The notes below the pieces were generated by a model. The model worked only from the letters and a program-made list of their open reading frames with translations. It was not told the origin of the DNA and made no database searches. 64,000 nt of DNA from Streptomyces orinoci (lineage in GTDB: Bacteria > Actinomycetota > Actinomycetes > Streptomycetales > Streptomycetaceae), in NCBI RefSeq assembly GCF_003121295.1, contig NZ_PHNC01000031.1, positions 1,242,439 to 1,306,438 on the forward strand. The letters run 5' to 3'. The position numbers and the translations under genes were made by a program. Below, piece by piece: positions 19,762-28,584 of this stretch. How positions within the stretch are numbered: the stretch's first letter is position 1; each line of letters opens with the position of its first letter.

Positions 19762-20784
19762 TCAGCCCAGTCGGGGCTTGATCTGCTCGGCGAAGATGGT
19801 GCGTTGCTGCTCGGGGGTGAGATGGCAGGCCGCGCCGCGCCCCTCGGGCAGCCCCGGGCGTTCGGTGCGGCAGCGGTCGCCGCCCACCGTCTCCGGGTAG
19901 CCGCAGCGCGGGTGGAAGGGACAGCCGGGGGGCGGGGCGAGCAGGCTGGGCGGGGCGCCCGGGATGGGGTTCAGCGGCTCGGCGACATCGGAGTTCAGCC
20001 GGGGCATGGAGCCCAGCAGCCCCCAGGTGTAGGGGTGTTGGGGCGAGCGCAGCACCTCGCGCACCGGGCCGCGTTCCACCGCCCGGCCCGCGTACATCAC
20101 CAGCAGATCGTCCACTGTGTTGGCCACCACTCCGAGATCGTGGGTGATCAGGATGATCGCCGAACCGGTCTGCTGCTGGAGCTCCTTGAGCAGATCCAGG
20201 ATCTGCGCCTGGACGGTGACATCCAGGGCGGTGGTCGGCTCGTCGGCGATCAGCAGCTCGGGGTCGCAGACCAGGGCCATGGCGATCATTGCGCGCTGGC
20301 GCATACCGCCGGAGAACTGGTGCGGGTAATCGTCCACCCGTAGCGCCGGGTTGGGGATGCCGACCTTTTCCAGCATCTCGATGGCCCGTAACCGGGCGTC
20401 CCGCCGGGAGGCGCCGGTGTGTTTGCGGAAGGGCTCGGCGATCTGGCGGCCCACCGTGTAGTACGGGGAGAGGGCGGTCAGCGAGTCCTGGAAGATCATT
20501 GCCATTTTGTGGCCGCGCAGCTTCTCCAGGGTGGATTCCGCGGCTCCGGTCAACTCCTGGCCGTCCAGCAGGATTTCACCGCGTACCTCGGTGCTGCGTG
20601 GATCGTGCAGTCCCAGCACGGTGAGGTTGGTGACCGACTTCCCGGAGCCGGATTCGCCGACGATGCCCAGCGTACGGCCGCGTTCCAGGTCGAAGGAGAG
20701 TCCGTCCACGGCCTTGACGATGCCGTCCTCGGTGCGGAAGCGCACATGGAGGTCGCGTACGGAGAGAAAGACGTCGGGGGTCAC
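19762..20784 (-). CDS. Oligopeptide ABC transporter 3, OppD/DppD-type ATPase with a TTA codon
   Basis: 340 residues from the GTG at 20784 (GGAGGAG upstream); an ATG at 20850 is in frame but has no ribosome-binding site. Walker A GESGSGKS, FQDSLTALSPYYTVG, signature FSGGMRQR, Walker B LLIADEP and H-loop ITHDLGVV are intact. The leucine in the segment RRDARLRAIEML is encoded by TTA at 20391-20389, an extremely rare codon in Streptomyces that needs the developmentally regulated bldA tRNA. The transporter may therefore be assembled only when bldA is active. The stop is ten bases before the OppF start. Confidence 0.93.
   Translation of the reverse strand: MTPDVFLSVRDLHVRFRTEDGIVKAVDGLSFDLERGRTLGIVGESGSGKSVTNLTVLGLHDPRSTEVRGEILLDGQELTGAAESTLEKLRGHKMAMIFQDSLTALSPYYTVGRQIAEPFRKHTGASRRDARLRAIEMLEKVGIPNPALRVDDYPHQFSGGMRQRAMIAMALVCDPELLIADEPTTALDVTVQAQILDLLKELQQQTGSAIILITHDLGVVANTVDDLLVMYAGRAVERGPVREVLRSPQHPYTWGLLGSMPRLNSDVAEPLNPIPGAPPSLLAPPPGCPFHPRCGYPETVGGDRCRTERPGLPEGRGAACHLTPEQQRTIFAEQIKPRLG
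20389..20391 (-). other. In-frame TTA (leucine) codon, candidate bldA-dependent site
   Basis: Codon 132 of the OppD gene counted from GTG 20784. I checked the frame by the distance to the start and by the surrounding residues ARLRA. It is the only in-frame TTA I found by eye in the window. Confidence 0.9.
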
Positions 20785-20880
20785 GGCTGTTGGGCTCCTC
20801 CGGGCTCGCCCGGCGCGGCGGGCGTTCGATGGCCATGGGGACGGGGCCAAGGGGGACGGGGGGAAAGGCGGCCGGCCCGG

Positions 20881-21858
20881 TCAGGCCAGCCGTACCCGGG
20901 GATCGATAAACGCATAGGCCGCGTCCACCACGATATTGGCGAGGACAATGGCGGTGCAGCCCACCAGCATTACGGCCATCAGGGTCGGCAGATCGGTCTG
21001 GTTGACCGAGTCCACCGCCAGCCGCCCCAGGCCGTGCAGGCTAAAGGTGAACTCGGTGATGATGGCGCCGCCGAACAGCGAGCCCAGGTCGATGCCGAAG
21101 ATGGTGACAATGGGCGCCAGCGCTCCCCGCCAGGCATAGCGGAAGAAGACCGTACGCCCGCTGAGGCCCTTGGCGCGGGCGGTGCGCACATGGTCCTCGG
21201 AGAGCTGCTCGATCATCTGGGAGCGGGTCATCCGGCTGTAGTTGGCGATAAAGATGATGGAGAGCACCAGCCAGGGGATGAGCAGCCCGGTGAACCATTT
21301 CCAGGGATTGTCGGTGAAGGGGTAATAGGCGGGGTTGTCGGCCCACTTGAGCTTGGTGACCAGCACGGCCAGCGCGATCACGCCCACAAAGTAGATCTGC
21401 AGCGAGTTGCCGATCAGCGACAGCGAGCTGAAGAACTTGTCCAGCCAGGTGCCCCGGTAGGCGGCGGCGATCATTCCAATGCCCACACCCACGGTGAGGA
21501 AGACCACCGCGCTGCCGATGGTCAGGGAGAGGGTGGTGGGGAAGCGGTCGGTGATGGTGCCCCAGACCGGCTGCTGGTTGGAGAAGGAGTAGCCGAAGCA
21601 GGGGGCAGGGCAGTGGCCGACCGAGAGGTCGCGTCCGGCGAAGATGCCCACCATGTAGTGCCAGTACTGGACGGGGACCGGCCAGTCCAGGCCCAGGTTT
21701 TTATGGATGACGGCCAGGGCGTCGGGGGTGCAGTTCTTGCCGCAGGACATCCGGGCCGGGTCGGAGGGCAGCGCAAAGAACAGGAAGAAGGTGATGGCGC
21801 TGATCAGCAGGATGATGACCAGCGCGCCCAGGGTGCGGCGGAGCAGGAATCTCAGCAT
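20881..21858 (-). CDS. Oligopeptide ABC transporter 3, OppB/DppB-type permease
   Basis: 325 residues. It starts LRFLLRRTLGALVIILLISAITFFLFF and has a longer first extracytoplasmic loop than the other two transporters, with four cysteines in the CGKNC and HCPAPCFG segments that could form disulfides. The docking loop reads ARAKGLSGRTVFFRYAWRG, and the end is IDPRVRLA. The ribosome-binding site before ATG 21858 is weak, and 98 bases separate the gene from the binding-protein gene upstream. This permease has clearly diverged from the operon 1/2 type. Confidence 0.9.
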   Translation of the reverse strand: MLRFLLRRTLGALVIILLISAITFFLFFALPSDPARMSCGKNCTPDALAVIHKNLGLDWPVPVQYWHYMVGIFAGRDLSVGHCPAPCFGYSFSNQQPVWGTITDRFPTTLSLTIGSAVVFLTVGVGIGMIAAAYRGTWLDKFFSSLSLIGNSLQIYFVGVIALAVLVTKLKWADNPAYYPFTDNPWKWFTGLLIPWLVLSIIFIANYSRMTRSQMIEQLSEDHVRTARAKGLSGRTVFFRYAWRGALAPIVTIFGIDLGSLFGGAIITEFTFSLHGLGRLAVDSVNQTDLPTLMAVMLVGCTAIVLANIVVDAAYAFIDPRVRLA

Positions 21859-21956
21859 GGCGGCGCGGCCTTAGGCGGTAGGCGGGCGGCCGGGACGGAC
21901 TGCGGTCCCGGCCGCGGGACGTGAGGTGAAGGGGCGGTCTACTGCACAGACACCGT

Positions 21957-23756
21957 CTACTTCACAAACACCGAGGTGGGGTCGGCATAGCCGTACACCG
22001 GGTGGTATTTGACGCCGCCCAGGCCCGAACCCCACAGGGCGAACTGGAGGTTGGCGTAGGTGGGTACGGCCGGGACGTCATCGGTGAGGATTTTGTCGGC
22101 CAGCTTCATCCATTCCGGGGCCGCCTTCTTCACATCCGGGATGGCGCTGATCCGGTCGATCTCGGAGTTCACCGAGGAGTCGTTGAGGTGGGCGTAGTTG
22201 GAGGCGCCGTCGGAGATGGTCCGGCCGTCGTAGAGCGGTTCGATGACGGTGGAGGCCACCGGCCAGTCCGCGCCCCAGCCGGTGCGGTAGATGTCGAACT
22301 TGTTCTTGGCCTCGCCGATGGAGTTCTCCCAGACGTTGGAGTCGATCTCCTTTTTCTGGACCTTGAAGCCGGCCCGCTCCAGGGCCTGGGTGATCACCAC
22401 CGAGACCTTCTGCTGGACATCGGTGTTGGCATAGGCGTAGACGATCTCCTGGCCCTCCTTGCCGGCCTCCTTCAGCAGGGCCCTGGCCTTCTCCGGGTCG
22501 CCATTGGGCTTGGCCTTTTTGCCGAAGGGGTCGCTGGGCTGGTAGCCGTCAACGGAGGGGGAGAGCAGATTGGTGGCCAGCTGCCCGGCGGTGGCCCCGC
22601 CGATCTGCTGGATGATCTGGCCGCTGGGCATGGCATAGGCCAGTGCCTTGCGGACCCGGATGTCCTTGAGCCGGTCCATATTGAAGTTGATGACGTCCAG
22701 ATAGGGCTGGAGCTCGATAAAGCGGCGGGACTTGGTGGAGGAGTCGTTGAGCACCTTTTCCACCATTTCCGGGGCCACCGCGTTGGTCCAGGACATGCCG
22801 TTCTTGTCCGCTCCCTGGTCGGCCAGCAGCCGCCGGGTGGAGTCGGTGAACTGGTGGCCGAAGCTGATCTCGAACTTGTCCACGAACTGGTTGCGCAGCG
22901 GGTCGGTCCTGGGGTCCCAGTTCTCATTGCGGACAAAGGTGAGGGACTTGCCCACCTTGTAGTCGCCGACCTTGTAAGGCCCGTCCGCGAAGGGCGCGTT
23001 GTCGTACTTCTGCTTGGTGTCCTTGTCCGCCTTGATGGCCCCGACATTGGGCATGGCGGTGGCGAACGGGGCGTCCGCGTGCGGCTTCTGGAAGTGGAAG
23101 ATGACGGTTTTGTCGTCCGGGGTGTCCAGCACCGAGGACGGCAGGTGCTTGCCGTTGTAAGGGCCGTCCGGGAGCGCCTTGCGGTAGCTGGTGCCCTCAC
23201 CGGAGAGCCACTGCTGGATGTACTGGGGGCCGTCGGTCTCGAAGGAGGCGTAGAGCCGCTCAATGCCCCAGCGGACGTCCTGGGCGGTGATCGGCGAGCC
23301 GTCCTGCCACTTCAGCCCGTCCTTGAGGGTGAACTTCCAGGTCTTGCCGCCGTCGGAGGAGGTGCCGGTGTCGGTGGCCAGGTCGCCGACCACCTTGACA
23401 TGCCCCTTCTCGTCGATCTTGTAGCCGGTGAGTGAGCGGTTGTAGAGCAGCTGGTTGATCAGCATGTCGCCGTAGTAGATCTGCCCCGGGTCCAGGTGGT
23501 GGAAGGCGTCACGCTGCAGCACGGTGACCGTGCCGCCCTTCTTGGCGCCGGCCGGCTGGGGGGCCGGGCCGGTGGAGTCGTCCTTGTTGCCCAGCGAGTA
23601 GTTGGAGGAGACATTCTTGTCCTCGCCCGGCCCCGCGCTCTGTTTGCCGCCGCCGCCTCCGCCCCCGCCGCTGCTGCACGCGGAGAGCACCAGGGCTCCG
23701 GCCGCCAGTGCGACGGCCGTGTACCGGGCCCTTCTCCGGTTGACTGACCTGCTCAT
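21957..23756 (-). CDS. Oligopeptide ABC transporter 3, substrate-binding lipoprotein
   Basis: 599 residues, larger than the operon 1/2 binding proteins. Signal peptide with an arginine cluster and lipobox LSAC (cysteine 27), then a glycine run and a long polar linker before the SBP_bac_5 domain begins near GGTVTVLQRDAFHHLDPG. The segments LKWQDGSPITAQDVRWG and FADGPYKVGDYKVGKS are typical of the family. The frame runs open to a TTG at 23798, but the signal peptide and AGGTG before ATG 23756 favour the shorter form. Its size and second position in the operon match what I recall of BldKB; this is an inference, not a proven orthology. Confidence 0.9.
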   Translation of the reverse strand: MSRSVNRRRARYTAVALAAGALVLSACSSGGGGGGGGKQSAGPGEDKNVSSNYSLGNKDDSTGPAPQPAGAKKGGTVTVLQRDAFHHLDPGQIYYGDMLINQLLYNRSLTGYKIDEKGHVKVVGDLATDTGTSSDGGKTWKFTLKDGLKWQDGSPITAQDVRWGIERLYASFETDGPQYIQQWLSGEGTSYRKALPDGPYNGKHLPSSVLDTPDDKTVIFHFQKPHADAPFATAMPNVGAIKADKDTKQKYDNAPFADGPYKVGDYKVGKSLTFVRNENWDPRTDPLRNQFVDKFEISFGHQFTDSTRRLLADQGADKNGMSWTNAVAPEMVEKVLNDSSTKSRRFIELQPYLDVINFNMDRLKDIRVRKALAYAMPSGQIIQQIGGATAGQLATNLLSPSVDGYQPSDPFGKKAKPNGDPEKARALLKEAGKEGQEIVYAYANTDVQQKVSVVITQALERAGFKVQKKEIDSNVWENSIGEAKNKFDIYRTGWGADWPVASTVIEPLYDGRTISDGASNYAHLNDSSVNSEIDRISAIPDVKKAAPEWMKLADKILTDDVPAVPTYANLQFALWGSGLGGVKYHPVYGYADPTSVFVK

Positions 23757-23822
23757 GAATTCTGCACCTGCCTGCCTGTGGAAGGGACGGACGGTCAATA
23801 AGGCGTGCGGCTTACCGGCCGA

Positions 23823-24827
23823 CTAGCGTTTGGTGCGCGGGTCGAAAGCGTCCCGGACGGAGTCCCCGAGCAGATTGAAGGCGACCACGAAGACGATCAT
23901 CGCCAGCCCGGGGAAGAAGATGTAAGTGATGTCGCTCTCGTAGTACTTGGCGCCATTGGCGAACATCCGGCCCCAGTCGGGGGTGGGTTCCACAATGCCG
24001 ACGCCGATGAAGGAGAGCCCGGCCTCGGCGGTCACCAGGGCGGGCAGCATCAGGGTGGTCTGCACCAGAATGGGCGTCCAGAGATTGGGCAGCAGCTCCT
24101 TGGTGATGATGCGCCAGGGCGAGGCTCCGGTGACCCGGGCCGCCTCCACGAACTCCCTTTCCCGCAGGCTGAGTACCTGGCCGCGGAGGAGGCGGGCGAT
24201 GCCCATCCAGCCCAGTACCCACAGCACCAGGATCAGGGTGATGACCCTGAGATAGGTGGGGGTCTCCTTCTCCGGGCTGACGAACATCGAGTAGACGACC
24301 GGGGTGAAGGCCACAAAGGACAGCTGCTGGGGAAAGGCCAGCAGCAGGTCGATGAACCGGCCCAGGAAGTAGTCGGTACGGCCGCCCAGATAGCCGGCCG
24401 TCACCCCGATCAGCACTCCGGTGACCACACAGAGCAGGGTGGCGATGGCCGCGATCAGCAGCGAGGTGCGGATGCCGTACACCAGCTGGGTCAGCACATC
24501 CCGGCCCAGGGTGGGCTCCAGGCCGAACCAGAAGCGGCCGGAGATACCGCCGTTGGGCGCCACCGGATAGCCGAACTGGTTCAACAGGCCGTTGTCGTCG
24601 AGGCCATAGGTCTCGGTGGGGTTCTTGCCATAGAGCTTGGAGATCAGCGGTGCGGCGATGGCCACCAGGAAGAAGAAGACGACGATGACGGCGGAGACCA
24701 CGCCGGCTCGGTCGCGTTTGAAGCGCCGCCACATCAACTGGCCGGGGGAGCGGCCGACCAGGTCGGCCGTGGGCACCACCGGCTCCATATCGGTGGCCAC
24801 CACGGGGCTCTGGGCAGGACTCGTCAT
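23823..24827 (-). CDS. Oligopeptide ABC transporter 3, OppC/DppC-type permease (first gene of operon)
   Basis: 334 residues from ATG 24827, with GGAGG about ten bases upstream; the longer open frame to 25007 lacks support. The N-terminus has the LMWRRFKRDRAGVVSAVIVV segment, then TQLVYGIRTSLLIA, and the docking loop EAARVTGASPWRIITKELLPN. It ends DSVRDAFDPRTKR. Placing the C-type permease first, before the binding protein, is unusual for Opp operons and agrees with the published order of bldKA-E. A promoter-like sequence lies about 70 bases upstream. Confidence 0.92.
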   Translation of the reverse strand: MTSPAQSPVVATDMEPVVPTADLVGRSPGQLMWRRFKRDRAGVVSAVIVVFFFLVAIAAPLISKLYGKNPTETYGLDDNGLLNQFGYPVAPNGGISGRFWFGLEPTLGRDVLTQLVYGIRTSLLIAAIATLLCVVTGVLIGVTAGYLGGRTDYFLGRFIDLLLAFPQQLSFVAFTPVVYSMFVSPEKETPTYLRVITLILVLWVLGWMGIARLLRGQVLSLREREFVEAARVTGASPWRIITKELLPNLWTPILVQTTLMLPALVTAEAGLSFIGVGIVEPTPDWGRMFANGAKYYESDITYIFFPGLAMIVFVVAFNLLGDSVRDAFDPRTKR

Positions 24828-24896
24828 CGGCGCACATCCTCCGCCACGTCGGCTGGTAAACCTCGCGTGTGACTTCGAACACCTTGAGTTGAGCGG

Positions 24897-24926
24897 ACTC
24901 TGGCAATGGAGATATGGCGCAGTCAA
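24897..24926 (-). promoter_or_regulatory. Candidate sigma-70 promoter of peptide transporter operon 3
   Basis: On the minus strand TTGACT (24926-24921) and CAGAGT (24902-24897) are separated by 18 bases, close to the Streptomyces HrdB consensus (TTGACN, TAGAGT-like). The predicted leader before ATG 24827 is about 60 bases. Confidence 0.5.
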
Positions 24927-24990
24927 GGGGGTTGCAGCGGACGATGCGCGGCTCCGCCGCATCTTGAGCGAAGGTTGTGCAGATCGAGGT

Positions 24991-25025
24991 GGCGGCGTGC
25001 TTGACACTCCGTCAAGTACGCCGCC
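24991..25025 (-). terminator. Terminator after the S9 peptidase gene
   Basis: 15-base inverted repeat, 24991-25005 against 25011-25025, one mismatch and a five-base loop (arms GGCGGCGTGCTTGAC and GTCAAGTACGCCGCC). It lies 22 bases beyond the peptidase stop and upstream of the operon 3 promoter, so it insulates the two co-oriented units. Confidence 0.75.
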
Positions 25026-25047
25026 GGTCCGTTCAGTTCAAGGAGTG

Positions 25048-27165
25048 CTACATGCCCAGGCTCCGCTTGAGGAAGTCCACTTGGAGCAGCAGCAGATTTT
25101 CCGCCACCTGTTCCTGCGGGGTCATATGCGTCACCCCGGACAGCGGCAGCACCTCATGCGGGCGGCCCGCGGCCAGCAGCGCGGAGGACAGCCGCAGGGT
25201 GTGCGCGGCCACCACATTGTCGTCCGCCAGGCCGTGGATCAGCATCATCGGCCGGTGCGGTGCGGCGGCGTCGGCCAACTCGCCATCGGTTACGAGTGAG
25301 TTGCGGCGGTAGACGGCGGGCTGCTGGTCCGGCAGGCCCAGATAGCGCTCGGTGTAGTGGGTGTCATAGAGCAGCCAGTCGGTGACCGGTGCGCCCACCA
25401 CGGCCGCGTGGAAGACATCCGGGCGGCGCAGCGCCGCCAGCGCGGCCAGATAACCGCCGTAGGACCAGCCGCGGATGGCCACCTTGGTGAGGTCCAGCGG
25501 GTACTCCCCGGCCAGTGCCCGCAGCGCCGCCACCTGGTCCTCCAGGGTGGCTCCGGCGAAGTCCCCGGCGATGGCCTTCTCCCAGTCGGGAGAGGTGTGC
25601 GGGGTGCCCCGGCCGTCCGCCACGATCACCGCGAAGCCCTGGTCGGCGAACCACTGGGAGGTGAGGTGGGCGTTGTTGGCGGCCACCACCCGGGCGCCGT
25701 GCGGGCCCCCGTAGGGGTCCATCAGGACCGGCAGCGGGCCGTCGCCCTCCCGGTGGCCGGCGGGCAGCAGTACGGCGCACGGGATGCGCCGGGCGCCGGC
25801 CAGGGTGAGCCGGGGGCGCGCGGTGAGCAGGGGTGTCTCGGCGTAGGAGGCCACCGTGGCGATGCGCTTGCCCTCCCGCAGTACCGCCACCCGGGTGCCG
25901 GGGCGGTCGGGGGCGGCGGAGACCAGGACCGTCAGGTCGCCGCCACGGACGGCGTAGTGACGGCCCGGGGTGTCCGAAATCCGGTGCACGCCCTGGGAGT
26001 TGACCAGGTGGACATGGACCTCCCCGGTCTCCGGTCGGTCCGCTGCGGGGCCCGCCGAGGCCAGCACCAGCAGATCGTCCTCGCCGATGTCCAGTACCTC
26101 CTTCAGGTGCAACTCCGGTCCGGTCAGCGCCCGTTCACCGACCAGCAGCCGGCGGGCGCCGTCGGTGTCGGTGATGCGCACCAGCTCCCCGTCCGGGGTC
26201 CGGGCGGGCACCCCGGGGAACAGGTCCAGCCAGACCGGGTCCCGCTCGGTGAGCAGCGCCCGGGTGGCGCCGGTGGCGGTGTCCACCTCCAGATATGCCT
26301 GGGAGCGCTGGTCACGGGCCTGCACCAGGAGCAGCGGGCGGCCGCCCTCGGACCAGTGCACCCGGGCCAGGTAGGGGAAGCGCTCCCGGTCCCAGGTGAT
26401 CTCGGTGCGGGAGCCGTCCAGGCCCAGCAGGGCCAGGGTGACCTCGGCGTTGGCGGTGCCGGCCGCCGGGTAGGCGACCTCGGCGGGGGCGGCGGCGGGG
26501 TTGGCCGGGTCGCTGATCCACCAGCGGGCGACCGGGGATTCGTCCACTCGGGCGGCAAGCAGGGCATCACTTTCGGGTGACCACCAAAAGCCGCGCGAAC
26601 GGTCCATTTCCTCGGCGGCGATGAACTCCGCCAGTCCCCAGGTGACGCCCTCGCCCTCCGGCGCCGCCAGCACCCGGTCGGTGGCGCCGTCCGCCGTCAC
26701 CACCCGCAGCGCACCCTCGGCGACATAGGCCACATGACGTCCGTCCGGGGCGGGCCGGGGGTCAACCACCGGGCCGGGTACGGGCAGTTGACGGGTGGTG
26801 CCGGCGCGCAGCTCGGCCACGAAGAGCCTGCCGGAGAGGGCGAAGGCGGCCAACTCCACGGCCGCGTCCACCGCATAGCCCACGATGCCTGCCGAGCCCT
26901 CCCGGCTGCGCTCGCGCCGGACGCGCTCCTCGGCGGACAGCTCCTCCTCCGCCCCGGCCAGCAGGGCGACCGGGTCAGCGGCGGTCAACTCCCGTCCCTC
27001 GTAAGGGTCCAGAACCCAGAGCAGATAGGTCCGGTCGGTGCCGGAGCGGGACCGCAGGAAGACAACGCGCTCGCCGTCCGGCGACACGGTGAAGGCGCGC
27101 GGGGCGCCCAGCGTAAAGCGCTGGGTACGGGCGTACTGGCGGGGAAACGAGAGCTCTTCGGTCAT
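25048..27165 (-). CDS. S9-family prolyl oligopeptidase/dipeptidyl peptidase
   Basis: 705 residues. An N-terminal DPP-IV-like beta-propeller region (to about residue 450) is followed by an alpha/beta-hydrolase domain. The catalytic triad is visible: serine in GWSYGGYLAAL, aspartate in IHGLADDNV and histidine in SGVTHM. The DPYGGPHGARVV segment is also typical. There is no signal peptide, so it probably hydrolyses peptides in the cytoplasm, a reasonable partner for the adjacent peptide importers. The start at 27165 has no ribosome-binding site, but a TAGGCT box ends seven bases upstream, suggesting a leaderless mRNA. Confidence 0.93.
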   Translation of the reverse strand: MTEELSFPRQYARTQRFTLGAPRAFTVSPDGERVVFLRSRSGTDRTYLLWVLDPYEGRELTAADPVALLAGAEEELSAEERVRRERSREGSAGIVGYAVDAAVELAAFALSGRLFVAELRAGTTRQLPVPGPVVDPRPAPDGRHVAYVAEGALRVVTADGATDRVLAAPEGEGVTWGLAEFIAAEEMDRSRGFWWSPESDALLAARVDESPVARWWISDPANPAAAPAEVAYPAAGTANAEVTLALLGLDGSRTEITWDRERFPYLARVHWSEGGRPLLLVQARDQRSQAYLEVDTATGATRALLTERDPVWLDLFPGVPARTPDGELVRITDTDGARRLLVGERALTGPELHLKEVLDIGEDDLLVLASAGPAADRPETGEVHVHLVNSQGVHRISDTPGRHYAVRGGDLTVLVSAAPDRPGTRVAVLREGKRIATVASYAETPLLTARPRLTLAGARRIPCAVLLPAGHREGDGPLPVLMDPYGGPHGARVVAANNAHLTSQWFADQGFAVIVADGRGTPHTSPDWEKAIAGDFAGATLEDQVAALRALAGEYPLDLTKVAIRGWSYGGYLAALAALRRPDVFHAAVVGAPVTDWLLYDTHYTERYLGLPDQQPAVYRRNSLVTDGELADAAAPHRPMMLIHGLADDNVVAAHTLRLSSALLAAGRPHEVLPLSGVTHMTPQEQVAENLLLLQVDFLKRSLGM

Positions 27166-27172
27166 GGCGGGG

Positions 27173-27178
27173 AGCCTA
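27173..27178 (-). promoter_or_regulatory. Candidate -10 box for leaderless S9 peptidase mRNA
   Basis: TAGGCT on the minus strand, seven bases before ATG 27165, with no ribosome-binding site in between. Confidence 0.4.
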
Positions 27179-27397
27179 CGGCCGACGTCCGTCCGGGCGA
27201 TGGCATGCGTTCGTGCGCCCCGTATTCGCTCCTGTGCACCGAGTCAAGACCGCACGCGGAAAGTTATGATCGCTCACGCACAGTGGGTAAGAAATTCCCG
27301 CGGCATGCGCACGCCGGATCTCCGGTGCGCGCTTGCTGCGCTTTGCCGTTTGCGTCGTTTGTCGTTCGTTGGACCACGTACCTGGAGGTGAACCGCT

Positions 27398-27592
27398 GTG
27401 GCACTCTCGATTTCGGCGGTGGTGCTGCTGGCGATCATCGTCTTCCTGCTGGTCCGGAAATCAGGGCTGAAGGCGGGCCACGCCGCGATCTGCATGCTGC
27501 TGGGCTTCTATCTGGCCAGCTCCTCGATCGCGCCGACCCTCCACCAGCTGACCACGAACGTGAGCAGCATGATCAGCAACATCAGGTTCTGA
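27398..27592 (+). CDS. Small single- or two-span membrane protein
   Basis: 64 residues. A strongly hydrophobic N-terminus (ALSISAVVLLAIIVFLLV) is followed by RKSGLKAGHA, a second hydrophobic stretch (AAICMLLGFYLASSSIAPTL) and a short polar tail. The GTG at 27398 has an ideal GGAGGTGA ribosome-binding site eight bases upstream, stronger than almost any other in the window, which argues for real and efficient translation. The function is unknown; I recall similar small proteins next to mshB in Streptomyces but cannot name a family. Confidence 0.75.
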   Translation: MALSISAVVLLAIIVFLLVRKSGLKAGHAAICMLLGFYLASSSIAPTLHQLTTNVSSMISNIRF

Positions 27593-27657
27593 CCGCCTTG
27601 CCCGCCGTCCGGGGCCGGCAGCCGCGGGCGGCCTGCCCGGCGGGCGCGCCCGGCTCG

Positions 27658-27663
27658 TAGGCT
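27658..27663 (+). promoter_or_regulatory. Candidate -10 box for leaderless mshB mRNA
   Basis: TAGGCT ends six bases before the mshB ATG at 27670. No Shine-Dalgarno sequence is present. Confidence 0.5.
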
Positions 27664-27669
27664 GGTGGC

Positions 27670-28584
27670 ATGACCGACCTTCCAGGCCGCCGGCTGCTCC
27701 TGGTGCACGCCCACCCGGACGACGAATCCATCAACAACGGCGCGACCATGGCCAAGTACGCCGCCGAGGGTGCGCTGGTCACGCTGGTGACCTGCACCCG
27801 GGGTGAGGAGGGCGAGGTGATCCCGCCCGCCCTGGCGCATCTGGCCGCGGACCGGGACGACACCCTGGGCGCGTTCCGGGCGGGCGAGCTGGCCGCGGCG
27901 ATGAAGGAGCTGGGGGTCACCGACCACCGCTTCCTGGGGGGCGCGGGGCGCTACCGGGACTCCGGGATGATGGGCGCCCCGCAGAACGACCACCCCGGCT
28001 GCTTCTGGCGGGCCGAGGTGGACGAGGCCGCCGCGGCCCTTGTCGAAGTGATCCGCGAGGTGCGGCCGCAGGTGCTGGTGACCTATGACCCCAATGGCGG
28101 CTATGGCCACCCGGACCATATCCAGGCGCACCGGGTGGCGATGCGCGCCGTCGAGCTGGCGGCGGAGAAGGCGTTCCGCAAGGACCTGGGCGAGCCGTAC
28201 GAGATCGCCAAGGTCTACTGGAACTGTGTGCCGCGCTCGGCGGTCGAGGAGGGCTTCGCCCGGCTGCGCGCCGCGGGCAAGGAGCTCTTCCCCGGCATCG
28301 CCTCGGTGGATGATGTGCCGGGCGTGGTGCCCGATGAAGAGGTCACCGCGGCCATTCCCACCGCCGCCTATGCCGCGGCCAAGGCGGCCGCGATGCGGGC
28401 GCACGCCACTCAGATCGCGGTGGACGGGCCCTTCTTCGCCCTCTCCAATGACCTGGGGCAGCCGCTGTTCGCCGATGAGTACTACCGATTGGTGCGCGGC
28501 GAGCCGGGAGTGGCGGAGGGCCGGGAGGCCGATCTCTTCGCCGGGGTGAGCGGAGTGAGCGGACCGAGTGGAGCGGGCGCATGA
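27670..28584 (+). CDS. mshB: N-acetyl-1-D-myo-inositol-2-amino-2-deoxy-alpha-D-glucopyranoside deacetylase MshB
   Basis: 304 residues, PIG-L/LmbE deacetylase family. The zinc and catalytic motif is AHPDDESINNG (residues 14-24), and the second metal-binding region is DPNGGYGHPDHIQAH. MshB removes the acetyl group from GlcNAc-inositol, the second step of mycothiol synthesis. Mca, a related amidase, is the alternative, but the MshB-type length and the syntenic position near fdxA and dapC favour MshB. The gene overlaps the following membrane-protein gene as ATGA. It appears to be transcribed without a leader. Confidence 0.9.
   Translation: MTDLPGRRLLLVHAHPDDESINNGATMAKYAAEGALVTLVTCTRGEEGEVIPPALAHLAADRDDTLGAFRAGELAAAMKELGVTDHRFLGGAGRYRDSGMMGAPQNDHPGCFWRAEVDEAAAALVEVIREVRPQVLVTYDPNGGYGHPDHIQAHRVAMRAVELAAEKAFRKDLGEPYEIAKVYWNCVPRSAVEEGFARLRAAGKELFPGIASVDDVPGVVPDEEVTAAIPTAAYAAAKAAAMRAHATQIAVDGPFFALSNDLGQPLFADEYYRLVRGEPGVAEGREADLFAGVSGVSGPSGAGA

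Noticed and set aside
22966..23160. Apparent TTA triplets in the operon 3 binding-protein gene
   Set aside because: Checked against the protein (GPYK and GPYN); the triplets span codon boundaries and are not in frame.
6200..24827. Biosynthetic gene cluster or mobile island around the transporters
   Set aside because: No biosynthetic enzymes, integrase, transposase, tRNA or direct-repeat boundaries are present, and base composition looks like the neighbours.
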